Positions 27,324 through 36,335 are shown, numbered from the stretch's first letter. The stretch: 64,000 nucleotides of DNA from Rhodobacteraceae bacterium SB2 (GCA_001642945.1 LGRT01000037.1:62001-126000); one strand, 5' to 3'. Numbers and translations: made by a program. Notes: a model not told the origin generated them from the letters alone.

Positions 27324-27620
27324 ATGCCCGACGTCACCATAGTGTATTGGCGCGATATCCCAGCGCAAGTTATCGTGGGCAAAGGCCGCCGGGGCTGCAA
27401 ACAACAGCTCAGCGAACGCTTTGAACAGGCGATCGACCGCGCAGCAATGAAAGGCGGATTGGCGGGCACGGATGACTATCTGGCCGAATGGCGCAAAAGC
27501 GCCCCCGAAGCGCGCGACGGCAACGCCGAAGAGATTGTTTTGGCCGAAGCGCAAGCGCTCGAAGAACAATATGACAAAACGCGATTAAAAGCGTTAATCG
27601 ATAATGATGGCTGGGCGTAA
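27324..27620 (+). CDS. PF13769-like small protein ('virulence factor' domain) of a C1 operon
   Basis: 98 residues beginning PDVTIVYWRDIPAQVIVGKGRR, the pattern of the small family labelled virulence factor, which in alphaproteobacteria is found beside methylenetetrahydrofolate reductase-like and methyltransferase genes. The name reflects old annotation and gives no function. Charged C-terminal half with an Asp/Glu-rich helix. A strong AAGGAGGAA ribosome-binding site precedes the ATG, and the next gene starts 23 bases downstream. A role with corrinoid or folate methyl transfer is inferred only from context. Confidence 0.75.
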   Translation: MPDVTIVYWRDIPAQVIVGKGRRGCKQQLSERFEQAIDRAAMKGGLAGTDDYLAEWRKSAPEARDGNAEEIVLAEAQALEEQYDKTRLKALIDNDGWA

Positions 27621-27643
27621 CACGCGCAAAACCCGAGGGTAAA

Positions 27644-28576
27644 ATGGCTTTATTCAACTTTACAAAAAAACCAAACCAGACCGGCGTGCTTAATCAAGAT
27701 CTGGAAAGCTTTCTCGCAGATTATTCGATCGAGGTGATGCCCAGAACCGCCCAAAAGGTTGAAGATTTCCGGGCGATCCTGCCGCAAGAGACGCGGGTCT
27801 ATATCGCGCATATCGAAGGTACGCCAATCGAAGACATGGTGGCCACCGCAGCGCGATTGGCAAAAGAAGGATTTGCGGTGATGCCGCATTTTCCAGCGCG
27901 GATCATCAAGGATAAAGCCACGCTGGAAAATTGGATCGCACAATATCAAGGCGAAGCGGGCGTAGATCAGGCCCTGCTGCTGGCCGGCGGCGTCACCACG
28001 CCTCATGGCGATTATGACAGCTCAATGCAGCTGCTTGAAACCGAGCTATTCGACAAAGCGGGGTTTAAACACCTGCACGTGGCCGGGCATCCTGAAGGCA
28101 ATAAAGACATAGATCCCGATGGCAGCATGAAAAATGTCGAAGCCGCGTTGCACTGGAAGCAGGCCTTTTCACAAAGAACGGGCGCGCAGATGGCTTTGGC
28201 CACCCAATTTGCCTTTGAGGCGGGCCCGATTATCGAATGGGCAAACGCCATCAAAGACGCTGGCATTGATATTCCGATACATATCGGGATTGCAGGGCCG
28301 GCGAAATTACAAACCATGATAAAATTTGCGATCGCATGCGGCGTTGGGCCCTCGTTGAAGGTTCTTCAAAAGCGCGCAATGGATGTGACCAAGCTTTTGC
28401 TGCCCTATGAACCCACCGAAGTGTTAACGCAGCTTGCGCAGCACAAAGCAAAAAATCCAGATTTTAACATTACCAACGTTCATATCTTCCCGCTGGGTGG
28501 AATAAAAACAAGCGCCACTTGGGTAACCGAACATGGCGGAAAATCGGGCATACCAGCCCAAATCGTGGAAGGATAA
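27644..28576 (+). CDS. Methylenetetrahydrofolate reductase-like protein
   Basis: 310 residues of the MetF-like TIM barrel family: SIEVMPRTAQKVEDF, VYIAHIEGTP, MPHFPARIIKD, LLLAGGVTTPHGDYDSS and HIGIAGPAKLQTMIKFA. It is shorter and more divergent than housekeeping MetF. The operon partners are the small PF13769-like protein and a methyl-THF:corrinoid methyltransferase, so it likely interconverts methylene- and methyl-THF in a catabolic demethylation route, probably in the oxidative direction. Three bases separate it from the next gene. Confidence 0.82.
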   Translation: MALFNFTKKPNQTGVLNQDLESFLADYSIEVMPRTAQKVEDFRAILPQETRVYIAHIEGTPIEDMVATAARLAKEGFAVMPHFPARIIKDKATLENWIAQYQGEAGVDQALLLAGGVTTPHGDYDSSMQLLETELFDKAGFKHLHVAGHPEGNKDIDPDGSMKNVEAALHWKQAFSQRTGAQMALATQFAFEAGPIIEWANAIKDAGIDIPIHIGIAGPAKLQTMIKFAIACGVGPSLKVLQKRAMDVTKLLLPYEPTEVLTQLAQHKAKNPDFNITNVHIFPLGGIKTSATWVTEHGGKSGIPAQIVEG

Positions 28577-28579
28577 ACC

Positions 28580-29635
28580 ATGACGCGCACAGTCGTTGAA
28601 TCAAAGACAAAAACAGCAACACTGGGGTTTGATGAACCGTTTTGTGTGATTGGGGAGCGCATCAACCCGACGGGCCGCAAAAAGCTTGCCGCAGAATTAG
28701 AGGCGGGTGATTTTTCAACCGTTGAAAAAGATGCGTTGGCGCAAGTCGCCGCGGGCGCCAATATTTTGGATATCAATGCGGGGGTGGTCTATAACTCCAA
28801 CCCAAACCCGAATGAAACCGAACCCCCTTTGATGAAGCAAATGATCGAACTGGTGCAAGGCCTAACCGACGTGCCGCTTTGCATCGACAGCTCGGTTCCT
28901 GAAGCGCTTGAAATGGGCCTTCAAATGGCAGAAGGCCGCCCGCTTTTAAACTCGGTGACCGGCGAAGAGGATCGCTTAGAATTCGTTCTGCCTTTGGTGC
29001 AGAAATACAATGTGCCCGTGGTCGCGATTTCAAACGATGATACCGGCATCTCGGAAGATCCGGATGTGCGCTTTGCCGTCGCCAAAAAAATTGTTGAACG
29101 GGCCGCTGATTTCAACATTCCCGCCTATGATATTGTTGTTGACCCGTTGGTTATGCCGATTGGAGCAATGGCCACAGCGGGCCAGCAAGTCTTTACATTG
29201 GTGCGTCGCCTGCGCGAGGAATTGGGCGTAAATACAACCTGCGGTGCTTCAAACGTATCGTTTGGCCTGCCAAACCGCCATGGGATCAACAACGCCTTTT
29301 TGCCCATGGCGATGGGCGCGGGGATGACCTCTGCGATCATGAACCCGGTTGCTTTGCCTGTGACCCAAGCCAAAATTGCCGAGAAGAAGGCCGCGGTCGA
29401 AGCTGCTGGCATCATTCTACCCCCCGAAATGGATGACGAAACCTTTGTCACCCTGTTCGGCCTTGGATCCACCCAAGCGCGCCCCGGCAAAGAGATGGAG
29501 GCCATACGGGCCGCCAATTTATTAACCAATAATGATCCGCATGGCGGCGCATGGATCCAGTTTAATAAACCCGCTGGCAGCGGCGGCGAGGCCGGCGGGC
29601 GTGGCGGCAGACGCGGCGGGCGGCGGCGCGCATAA
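28580..29635 (+). CDS. Methyltetrahydrofolate:corrinoid methyltransferase (pterin-binding)
   Basis: 351 residues. The pterin-binding barrel (about 20-290) shows CVIGERINPTGRKKL, ANILDINAGV, PLCIDSS, NSVTGEEDR and GASNVSFGLPNR, as in MetH domain 2, AcsE and MtgA-type enzymes. It should move methyl groups between a corrinoid protein and THF. The last ~25 residues are a Gly/Arg-rich tail (GGRGGRRGGRRRA) following AGSGGEAG, unusual for this fold. No corrinoid protein, MttB-type methyltransferase or corrinoid-activating ATPase is present nearby; prophage remnants begin immediately downstream. Confidence 0.85.
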   Translation: MTRTVVESKTKTATLGFDEPFCVIGERINPTGRKKLAAELEAGDFSTVEKDALAQVAAGANILDINAGVVYNSNPNPNETEPPLMKQMIELVQGLTDVPLCIDSSVPEALEMGLQMAEGRPLLNSVTGEEDRLEFVLPLVQKYNVPVVAISNDDTGISEDPDVRFAVAKKIVERAADFNIPAYDIVVDPLVMPIGAMATAGQQVFTLVRRLREELGVNTTCGASNVSFGLPNRHGINNAFLPMAMGAGMTSAIMNPVALPVTQAKIAEKKAAVEAAGIILPPEMDDETFVTLFGLGSTQARPGKEMEAIRAANLLTNNDPHGGAWIQFNKPAGSGGEAGGRGGRRGGRRRA

Positions 29636-29738
29636 GCGCGCTGTTTGCCACATCTGAATAAAGTGTTCAAAACAGGCTGACCTGCCCAGCTTTGCCGAAC
29701 AGGTCTTCGAGTTTGCATTAAGGCTCTATGCGCGGCAA

Positions 29739-30062
29739 ATGGGGTTTTATTCAGGTAAGCCGAAAGATTGGACAGAAAGCCGTACTGAAATCTTAAACAA
29801 ACGCAATATTTCGCTGCGCTATCCAAATATCGACGGCGGTGAGTTTTTGATCGAAGCGCTTCAACAAATGGGGCCATTTACTTACATGCAGAGCGGAGAA
29901 TTAACCTCTCAAAGCTGGGCCGAAATCACTGCGTTTTGTAGCTGCTCCGATTTGATCGAAACCACGCGAGAGGCGCAGCTATTACATGGGTTGTCTCAGG
30001 AGTTTTGCGAAGGCCATCGGCGCGGGGTAAATCCGCTCGGAATCGAGCCAATGGCCGAATAG
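29739..30062 (+). CDS. Probable phage tail-assembly protein, remnant
   Basis: 107 residues from the ATG, with the same frame open ~27 codons further upstream (…FAEQVFEFALRLYARQ), so the original start may be lost. The C-terminal part (SWAEITAFCSCSDLIETTREAQLLHGLSQEF, then EGHRRGVNPLGIEPM) resembles the small protein encoded just before the tape-measure gene in lambda-like alphaproteobacterial prophages. A tape-measure fragment follows 1.3 kb downstream. Family assignment is from memory of the pattern and needs a profile search. Confidence 0.45.
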   Translation: MGFYSGKPKDWTESRTEILNKRNISLRYPNIDGGEFLIEALQQMGPFTYMQSGELTSQSWAEITAFCSCSDLIETTREAQLLHGLSQEFCEGHRRGVNPLGIEPMAE

Positions 30063-30214
30063 CGCAGGGTTACGGGTTTGAAACACAGGTTTTCGGCCAC
30101 AAAAAAGCCCTTTTTCTATGGTGAGCAGGTTTGCATATGATTGCCTTAGTGCAGCGAAAATGACCGCAGTATTTTAACGTAACCAATAGTATAGATGTTT
30201 TTGTAAAGAGTTTC

Positions 30215-30811
30215 ATGTCGTTAAAGCGTTTCAAAATCCTCCTAGTAACCTGTATGATGTTCACCAAGCCCGCACTGGCAGAAGAGGTAGATCAATGCCC
30301 TTTTGTTTTAGGAGAGAGCGTTGAAGCTGTATCAAGAGCGAGACTGCAAGAGTTTGCAAACACCTTTCCTCTAAAGAAATCGCAGTTTGAACCCACCGCA
30401 AAATTTAAGGCGCAACAAGAGCGTTCTGTGAAAAACGCCATTCCATCCTTCGTAATTCTGCCGACAGAAACGCTAAGGGATGAATTGTACTATAATGCGG
30501 ACGAGGAATATTTTTTTTACACTGATCAGTTCTTCTCAAGCGCTAGCTATCTGCCATACGACCCTGTAGGAGAACTTTTCAACGTCGATGAGGAGTCCGA
30601 GCCCTATCTGCAAGGGATTGCCCATTCGGTTTTCATAGAGAGAAAGGTTACCAGCGATTTCTTTTTAGTTCCTAGAGTGACGTATAATAATATCGAAATT
30701 TATGGCGAACATATTTTTGATAATCATGACACTATCAAAACCCGTAACGGCAAACGCTATTCAGTGGACAGATATTATGGCTATGAGCCTGTAGATATTT
30801 TGGAAGACTAA
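30215..30811 (+). CDS. Hypothetical exported protein
   Basis: 198 residues with an N-terminal signal peptide (basic MSLKRFK, hydrophobic ILLVTCMMF, then ALAEE, cleavage after ALA). The rest is rich in Tyr, Phe and acidic residues with no motif I recognise. The DNA is clearly more AT-rich than its neighbours, suggesting recent acquisition. The reading frame stays open after the TAA at 30809-30811 for another 100 codons. There is no good ribosome-binding site at the ATG. Confidence 0.55.
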   Translation: MSLKRFKILLVTCMMFTKPALAEEVDQCPFVLGESVEAVSRARLQEFANTFPLKKSQFEPTAKFKAQQERSVKNAIPSFVILPTETLRDELYYNADEEYFFYTDQFFSSASYLPYDPVGELFNVDEESEPYLQGIAHSVFIERKVTSDFFLVPRVTYNNIEIYGEHIFDNHDTIKTRNGKRYSVDRYYGYEPVDILED

Positions 30812-31111
30812 ACTTGCTGTATTAAACTTAAACTGTTCAGACCCTTTCACATTTTGCCGTATGACATTAACGATGCTGAAAAATTTTATAATGGTGTGCA
30901 AACTTTTACTGCAGTGGATATGAAATCGCCTGTCATTTTTTCAGAAGTTAAAACGTGGCCAGCAAATTCGGACTTTCGAGAAGACAGAACCATTAATAAC
31001 ATATTAATAAAGGCTGATATTATTTGTTCATCCTTGGTTGATCATCATGGCAAAGTGGCCCAGGTTCTGACACCTATGATTGGTTACGTAGAGTATGAGG
31101 ATTATAGGTAG
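30812..31111 (+). pseudogene. In-frame continuation of the preceding hypothetical gene after a single stop
   Basis: The frame of the upstream exported protein continues without further stops from 30812 to the stop at 31111. It encodes PYDINDAEKFYNGVQTF and an acidic, aromatic-rich stretch of similar style. The only start codons are weak (TTG at 30854), with no ribosome-binding site. The simplest reading is one ~298-codon gene split by a nonsense mutation; two independent small genes are possible. Confidence 0.4.
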
Positions 31112-31120
31112 TTATCGCTA

Positions 31121-31300
31121 TTAAAAACTGATGTCCAAGATTTCAGAAACATCATTGCCCTTTCTATCTTCATCCTGATTAACCCGTAATTCTTCCATGC
31201 TTGCGCTGCGCTGGATAATCCAAGCGCCATAAGCGCCGCTTAAGTAATCTTCATTACAATGGCTCAGAAAAAACCTTTGGTTGAAAAGACCAAGGTTCAC
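31121..31300 (-). CDS. Small open frame on the minus strand, possible gene fragment
   Basis: 59 codons from a GTG at 31300 with no clear ribosome-binding site. It encodes LSGAYGAWIIQRSASMEELRV and an acidic C-terminus (QDEDRKGNDVSEILD). The composition looks protein-like rather than random, but no family is recognised. It lies between the AT-rich hypothetical gene and a phage tape-measure fragment and is probably the surviving 3' end of a lost gene. Confidence 0.25.
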   Translation of the reverse strand: MNLGLFNQRFFLSHCNEDYLSGAYGAWIIQRSASMEELRVNQDEDRKGNDVSEILDISF

Positions 31301-31332
31301 TCAAGTTGTTACAATTTCAAAAAGGAGGCCTC

Positions 31333-31587
31333 ATGGTTGATTTTGCAAAGCTCGTGCTTGAGTTGGATACATCAGATCTTGAGCAGGGCGAGGCGAAGCT
31401 TAAAAACTTGACCGTAGCCGGTGATAAGGCCGAAAAAAGCGCGAAAAAACTTGGCTCATCGGCGAAGGCCAGCGCTGCGCAGTTAAAACAAGCGACCAAA
31501 CAAGTCGAAAAATTCGGCAATGGCCTTAAGATCAGCGGCGGGCATACAGCCAACCTTACCGCGCAGCGCATAGCAGGCGGCAGATAG
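31333..31587 (+). pseudogene. Phage tape-measure protein, N-terminal fragment
   Basis: 84 residues starting VDFAKLVLELDTSDLEQGEAKLKNL, with the Lys/Ala-rich helix KAEKSAKKLGSSAKASAAQLK that opens tail tape-measure proteins of siphophages and prophages. A full protein would be many hundreds of residues; here the frame stops after GGHTANLTAQRIAGGR. A strong AAGGAGG ribosome-binding site remains, so the peptide could still be made. This is a prophage scar and marks a deletion junction near 31585. Confidence 0.65.
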
Positions 31588-31808
31588 CACGCAATAAATA
31601 CAAAAACACCCAAGAACGGGCTTAAAACAACCCACTGCCACGCTTTGATCCATATCAATTGCTTTGGATCGACCCAAAATATCCCTGCGCAGATCATCCC
31701 ATAATGACGGGCATTGCAATTCTTTACGGCGCAAAGCTGATCTCCGCCAAATCGCTCTTGTAAGCGCCGGCAATCACCCGCATCCTCGCCATATAAAGCG
31801 GAGGATAT
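31588..31808 (-). other. Remnant sequence with an open minus-strand frame
   Basis: 221 bases between the tape-measure stop and the racemase start. On the minus strand a frame is open right across and encodes a protein-like stretch with Cys (DCRRLQERFGG, LCAVKNCNARHYG), then a hydrophobic segment (WQWVVLSPFLGVFVFIACYL). It runs antisense into the tape-measure fragment, so any gene here has lost its 3' end. No start codon or family was identified. Confidence 0.25.
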
Positions 31809-32837
31809 ATGCGAAGTTCAAAAACCATCCACGTCATCTCGGCGCATGCAGAAGGCGAAGTTGGAGATGTGATCGTTGGGGGCGTTGCGCCGCCGCCGGG
31901 CGCCACGATCTGGGAGCAACGAAACTGGATCGCCAAAGATGAAACGCTGCGTCAATTTATGCTGAACGAGCCGCGTGGCGGCGTATTTCGCCACGTCAAT
32001 CTTTTGGTCCCTCCCAAAAGCCCGGATGCCGCCGCCGCTTTCATCATCATGGAGCCCGAAGATACCCCGCCGATGTCCGGCTCAAACTCGATCTGCGTGG
32101 CCACGGTTTTGCTCGATGGCGGCCTTCTTCCGATGCAAGAGCCGATCACCGAATTTAGCCTTGAGGCCCCCGGAGGGCTGGTGCAGATTAAAGCCCATTG
32201 CAAGAACGGCAAGGCTGAACGGATATTTGTGCAAAACCTTCCCAGTTTCGCCCAACAAATCGCCGCGCCCCTTGAGGTTGCTGGGATTGGCACGCTGAGC
32301 GTCGACACAGCCTTTGGTGGCGATAGTTTTGTGATGGTGGATGCCGCCGCTTTAGGATTTCAAATTGCCCCGGATGAAGCGGCCGATCTTGCCAAATTGG
32401 GCCGCAAAATAACCGACGCGGCCAACCAGCAATTGGGCTTTTCTCATCCCACCAATGCCGATTGGAAGCATTTTTCGTTTTGCCAATTCGCAAGCCCATT
32501 GGAAGAAGATAAAGATGCGTTACGGATGAAATCTGCTGTGGCCATTCAACCGGGAAAGATTGATCGCTCGCCAACGGGCACTGCCCTCTCTGCGATGATG
32601 GCTGTTCTGCATAAAAAGGGCAAAATGCGCCTCGGCCAAACGCTTACCGCGCGCTCTATCATCGGGTCAGAGTTTTCCGGACGCATCGTGGATCTGTCTG
32701 ACTTAAATGGCACCGCCGCCATTCTGCCGGAAATCAGCGGCCGTGGCTGGATCACCGGCATTCACCAGCATATGCTGGATCCGGATGACCCCTGGCCACA
32801 GGGCTACCGCCTATCCGATACATGGGGTGCCGGATAG
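31809..32837 (+). CDS. Proline racemase family protein, likely trans-3-hydroxy-L-proline dehydratase type
   Basis: 342 residues. The family's two catalytic positions are visible: MSGSNSICV has Ser where racemases have the first Cys (MCGH), and [11 protein letters not shown] has Thr in place of the second Cys (DRSPCGT). With both cysteines missing, racemase or 4-hydroxyproline epimerase chemistry is unlikely; trans-3-hydroxyproline dehydratases lack the second Cys. GGAGGATAT precedes the ATG. It stands alone between prophage remnants and convergent lpd. The substrate remains inferred. Confidence 0.75.
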   Translation: MRSSKTIHVISAHAEGEVGDVIVGGVAPPPGATIWEQRNWIAKDETLRQFMLNEPRGGVFRHVNLLVPPKSPDAAAAFIIMEPEDTPPMSGSNSICVATVLLDGGLLPMQEPITEFSLEAPGGLVQIKAHCKNGKAERIFVQNLPSFAQQIAAPLEVAGIGTLSVDTAFGGDSFVMVDAAALGFQIAPDEAADLAKLGRKITDAANQQLGFSHPTNADWKHFSFCQFASPLEEDKDALRMKSAVAIQPGKIDRSPTGTALSAMMAVLHKKGKMRLGQTLTARSIIGSEFSGRIVDLSDLNGTAAILPEISGRGWITGIHQHMLDPDDPWPQGYRLSDTWGAG

Positions 32838-32924
32838 GCTGGTAAGCCTGTCAACGCAGGCGCTGCATTGCTCGGCGCGATTGGGAAACCCTGCCCGTTT
32901 GATACAGCATTTTGGAAAAAGGTA

Positions 32925-34319
32925 TTAAACGTGGATCACCTGGTCAAACGCATCCAACACGCTTTCATGCATCATTTCAGACAGCGTCGGATGTGGGAAA
33001 ACGGTTTCCATCAAATCTTGCTCTGTGGTTTCCAATTGACGCCCGATCACATAACCTTGGATCAGCTCGGTCACCTCAGCGCCGATCATATGAGCGCCCA
33101 GCAATTCGCCCGATTTTTTGTCAAAAATGGTTTTCACCAATCCCTCAGGCTCGCCTAAAGCGATGGCTTTGCCATTGCCGATGAATGGAAACCGGCCCAC
33201 TTTTATTTCATGGCCCTTTTCGCGCGCTTGCGCTTCGGTATACCCAACGCTGGCGATTTGAGGATGACAATAGGTGCAACCTGCAATTGTTTCAGGGCGC
33301 ACAGGATGCGGCTTTTTACCAGCAATTAACTCGGCAACCATAACCCCTTCATGGCTGGCTTTGTGCGCAAGCCATGGGGCGCCAGCCACGTCGCCGATTG
33401 CGAAAATGGTTGGGATAGAAGTGCGGCAATAAGCATCGGTTACGATATGGCTGCGATCAACAGCAATGCCCGTATCTTCCAAGCCTAAATTTTCAATATT
33501 CCCCAAAATTCCAACCGCAGAAATAACCGTGTCAAACGTTTCGGTGGTGATTTTACCGGCCTGTTCAATATGCGCCGTCACTTTGCCCTTTGCCCGATCA
33601 AGTTTTTTGACCATGGCCTTTTCCAGAATATGCATGCCCTGCTTTTCAAACTGTTTTTTCGCAAAAGCACTTATTTCGGCATCTTCTACGGGCAGGATCC
33701 GGTCCATAACCTCTACAACCGTGGTATCTGTGCCCAGCGTGTTGTAAAAGCTGGCAAATTCAATTCCAATCGCGCCCGACCCAATAACCAATAGTTTTTT
33801 GGGCATGCGACTCGGCGTCAGCGCGTGCTTATACGTCCAAACCAGATCGCCATCGGCTTCAAGCCCGGGCAATTCGCGCGCTCTGGCGCCCGTGGCCAGA
33901 ATGATATGCTTGGCTTTCAGCGTTTCCGTTTTGCTCTTCGTCGTTACATCCACGCTGGTGGCGCTTGAGATACGCGCCTCGCCCATCAGGGTGGTGATCT
34001 TATTTTTCTTCATCAAGAAGCCAACGCCTTGATTTAACTGTTTGGCAATTCCGCGCGAGCGCGCCACCACAGCCTCAAGATCGTAATCGATGCCTTTGGC
34101 GCTTAATCCGAATTCTTTTGCACGCTGCATTAAGTGGAACACCTCCGCCGATCGCAACATCGCTTTGGTTGGAATACAGCCCCAATTGAGACAGATGCCG
34201 CCCATATGCTCGCGTTCGACAATGGCGACTTTCAAGCCAAGTTGGGCGCCCCGTATTGCAGACACATAGCCGCCGGGCCCCGCCCCAATAACCACCAGAT
34301 CAAATGCACGCTCTGCCAT
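32925..34319 (-). CDS. lpdA: Dihydrolipoyl dehydrogenase (E3)
   Basis: 464 residues from the ATG at 34319, preceded by GAGGGA; a second in-frame ATG at 34331 would place that ribosome-binding site inside the gene. FAD motif VIGAGPGGYVSA, redox-active disulfide GGICLNWGCIPTK, NAD motif VIGSGAIGIEFA and the C-terminal HPTLSEMMHE catalytic His-Glu are all intact. It reoxidises lipoyl groups of 2-oxo acid dehydrogenases or the glycine cleavage system. No E1 or E2 genes are adjacent. Confidence 0.95.
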   Translation of the reverse strand: MAERAFDLVVIGAGPGGYVSAIRGAQLGLKVAIVEREHMGGICLNWGCIPTKAMLRSAEVFHLMQRAKEFGLSAKGIDYDLEAVVARSRGIAKQLNQGVGFLMKKNKITTLMGEARISSATSVDVTTKSKTETLKAKHIILATGARARELPGLEADGDLVWTYKHALTPSRMPKKLLVIGSGAIGIEFASFYNTLGTDTTVVEVMDRILPVEDAEISAFAKKQFEKQGMHILEKAMVKKLDRAKGKVTAHIEQAGKITTETFDTVISAVGILGNIENLGLEDTGIAVDRSHIVTDAYCRTSIPTIFAIGDVAGAPWLAHKASHEGVMVAELIAGKKPHPVRPETIAGCTYCHPQIASVGYTEAQAREKGHEIKVGRFPFIGNGKAIALGEPEGLVKTIFDKKSGELLGAHMIGAEVTELIQGYVIGRQLETTEQDLMETVFPHPTLSEMMHESVLDAFDQVIHV

Positions 34320-34392
34320 CACTTCCCTCATCTCAAAAAATTTGTTTAACGTTAAACTAAATTGGAATCGAGTTCAATGGGCCAGCACGAAA

Positions 34393-34968
34393 TCAAATCG
34401 CAACGGTCAAATTTTGAAACAGGCTGCCATAGCCGCCATCGCGAATAAAATCAGTTTCGGCCTGGCTGCTCTTGCGTGACAACGCGCTGTTTCTTTCAGG
34501 AAACCTGCCAAAGTTACGAATAACCTCACGATGTGCTCTGGCATGCAGCAAATTTTGGCCGCCGCCATCGCACATGCGCTCTTTGAGCAAACGCACGCAT
34601 CGATCCTGATCGATCAAATTCTCAGAATGCATCAGCGGCAGGTAAAAAAATTGCCGCGCAGGTTCATCAACGCGCAAATCCCATTTCTGATTGATGGCCG
34701 ATTTTGACGCCGCCAAGGCCACAGTATCAGATGAAAAGCCTTTATCTTGACCACGAAACATATTGCGCGAAAATTGATCTGCGAGAATGATATAAGCCAA
34801 AGCCCCGCTCGGATATGTCAACCACAAGCCATAGCGTCCCTGCATCAATTCGCACCAAGCAGGCTCAAAGCGATGCTTGATTTCCGCATCAAGGTCCAAA
34901 TCAACAGAATACCATTTTTCTGGCGCAGTCTCATCAAGCCAGAATTTTAAGATCTGATCAGGGGCCAT
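34393..34968 (-). CDS. DUF924 family protein
   Basis: 191 residues, typical of DUF924: ILKFWLDETAPEKWYSVD at the start, YIILADQFSRNMFRG and FFYLPLMHSENL in the middle, and HREVIRNFGRFPERN near the C-terminus. The family is all-helical and TPR-like, with no established function. The spacing to lpdA upstream on the same strand (73 bases to its start) does not indicate tight coupling. Confidence 0.85.
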   Translation of the reverse strand: MAPDQILKFWLDETAPEKWYSVDLDLDAEIKHRFEPAWCELMQGRYGLWLTYPSGALAYIILADQFSRNMFRGQDKGFSSDTVALAASKSAINQKWDLRVDEPARQFFYLPLMHSENLIDQDRCVRLLKERMCDGGGQNLLHARAHREVIRNFGRFPERNSALSRKSSQAETDFIRDGGYGSLFQNLTVAI

Positions 34969-35063
34969 GGCCGCTCCCTTATTTTGCTACAGTTCTTCTG
35001 TGGTTTTTATTAATGAAAATGAAAGGTTTTTCAATATTTTTCTATATATAGATGTATAAAACT

Positions 35064-36335
35064 TCATTCATCAACATCTTGGCTTTCTTCTTCTTCTTCC
35101 AGCGCGGTCTCAATCGCGATTTCTTGCGCGAACTCAACCGATAAAAGAGACGCCGTGGGCATAACAGTTTGATAGGCATTTGCCTCTTCGACGGATGGGG
35201 CCGCCCGCTGCGTGCTGCGATAGGCCGCGTAAAGCGTAAGACCTGCCATCAAAAGTGAAATAAGCACAAAAAACCCAAAGGCTCCGATGGCCTGCATAAC
35301 CCATCCAACGATCAAAGGACCGGCAATCGCACCAATCCCATTGATGAACAGCAAACCTCCAGAGGCCGATACCATATCATCATATTCTAAAAAGTCATTG
35401 GTATGCGCAATCAGCAAGGAATAAAGCGGATTTGACGTCCCCCCTACGATGAAGGCTGAAACCAATAACAAAGTAAAATTCTGCCCCATAAACACCCCAA
35501 TAAGCGCCCCAAAGGCCCCGATCGCAGCCACACTCATGATCAAGCGGCGCCGGTCCATTCGATCAGACAACCAACCAATCGGGTATTGTAGGAACACCGC
35601 CCCAATATAAAAAGTAGCAACGAAAAGCGAAATCTCACCCAGCGACAAACCCACTTCCGCCCCATAAACCGCCGCCATGCCAAATTGTGCTGAAAACACC
35701 CCGCCCAGCACAAACATCCCCGCGCAGCCCAAAGGTGAGGTTTCAATCAGCTTTTTCAACGGCATTGGGTTGGTGGTTTCAAAAGCGGGTGTCGGGCTGA
35801 TCGACAGAAGGATCGGCGCAAATGACACGGAAACGAAAACCGAAATGATGATAAATAACGCATAGCCTCCAGGATCACTAGTGACCAATAAGCCTTGGCC
35901 AACAACGATCCCCACCATTTGTAATATCAAATAGAGCGAAAGGGATTGGCCACGGTTTTCATTTGTGGCGGCGTTGTTCAGCCAGCTTTCAGCGATAATA
36001 TAAACGCCGCAAAAACAAAACCCGATGACCAAACGCCCAAACATCCAAAAAATCGGATTTAAATATAATGGAAACAGCACCAGCACAGCCGAAATGAAGG
36101 AGGCAAGCGCCGCAAAGACGCGCACATGGCCAACGCGGCGAATGAGCGAGGGCACCATGCGGCTGGCGCCCAAAAACCCAACGAAATAGGCGGACATAAT
36201 CAGTGACATTTCGAAAGGTAAAAACTGCTCTATGCCGCCACGCACCCCCAACAAGGTGCTTTGCAGACCGTTTCCAACCATTAACAACATCATGCCCAAT
36301 AAAAGGGCCCAAGAATTCTTAAAAACTGACAGCAT
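35064..36335 (-). CDS. MFS transporter
   Basis: 423 residues with twelve predicted hydrophobic helices in the major facilitator pattern (FLGASRMVPSLIRRVGHVRV between helices 2 and 3, LSDRMDRRRL between helices 8 and 9). The closest style is the YfcJ/UMF2-like group of sugar or drug exporters; the substrate is unknown. The C-terminal ~30 residues are very acidic (EEEEESQDVDE) and cytoplasmic. AT-rich sequence with no clear terminator separates it from DUF924. Confidence 0.85.
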   Translation of the reverse strand: MLSVFKNSWALLLGMMLLMVGNGLQSTLLGVRGGIEQFLPFEMSLIMSAYFVGFLGASRMVPSLIRRVGHVRVFAALASFISAVLVLFPLYLNPIFWMFGRLVIGFCFCGVYIIAESWLNNAATNENRGQSLSLYLILQMVGIVVGQGLLVTSDPGGYALFIIISVFVSVSFAPILLSISPTPAFETTNPMPLKKLIETSPLGCAGMFVLGGVFSAQFGMAAVYGAEVGLSLGEISLFVATFYIGAVFLQYPIGWLSDRMDRRRLIMSVAAIGAFGALIGVFMGQNFTLLLVSAFIVGGTSNPLYSLLIAHTNDFLEYDDMVSASGGLLFINGIGAIAGPLIVGWVMQAIGAFGFFVLISLLMAGLTLYAAYRSTQRAAPSVEEANAYQTVMPTASLLSVEFAQEIAIETALEEEEESQDVDE

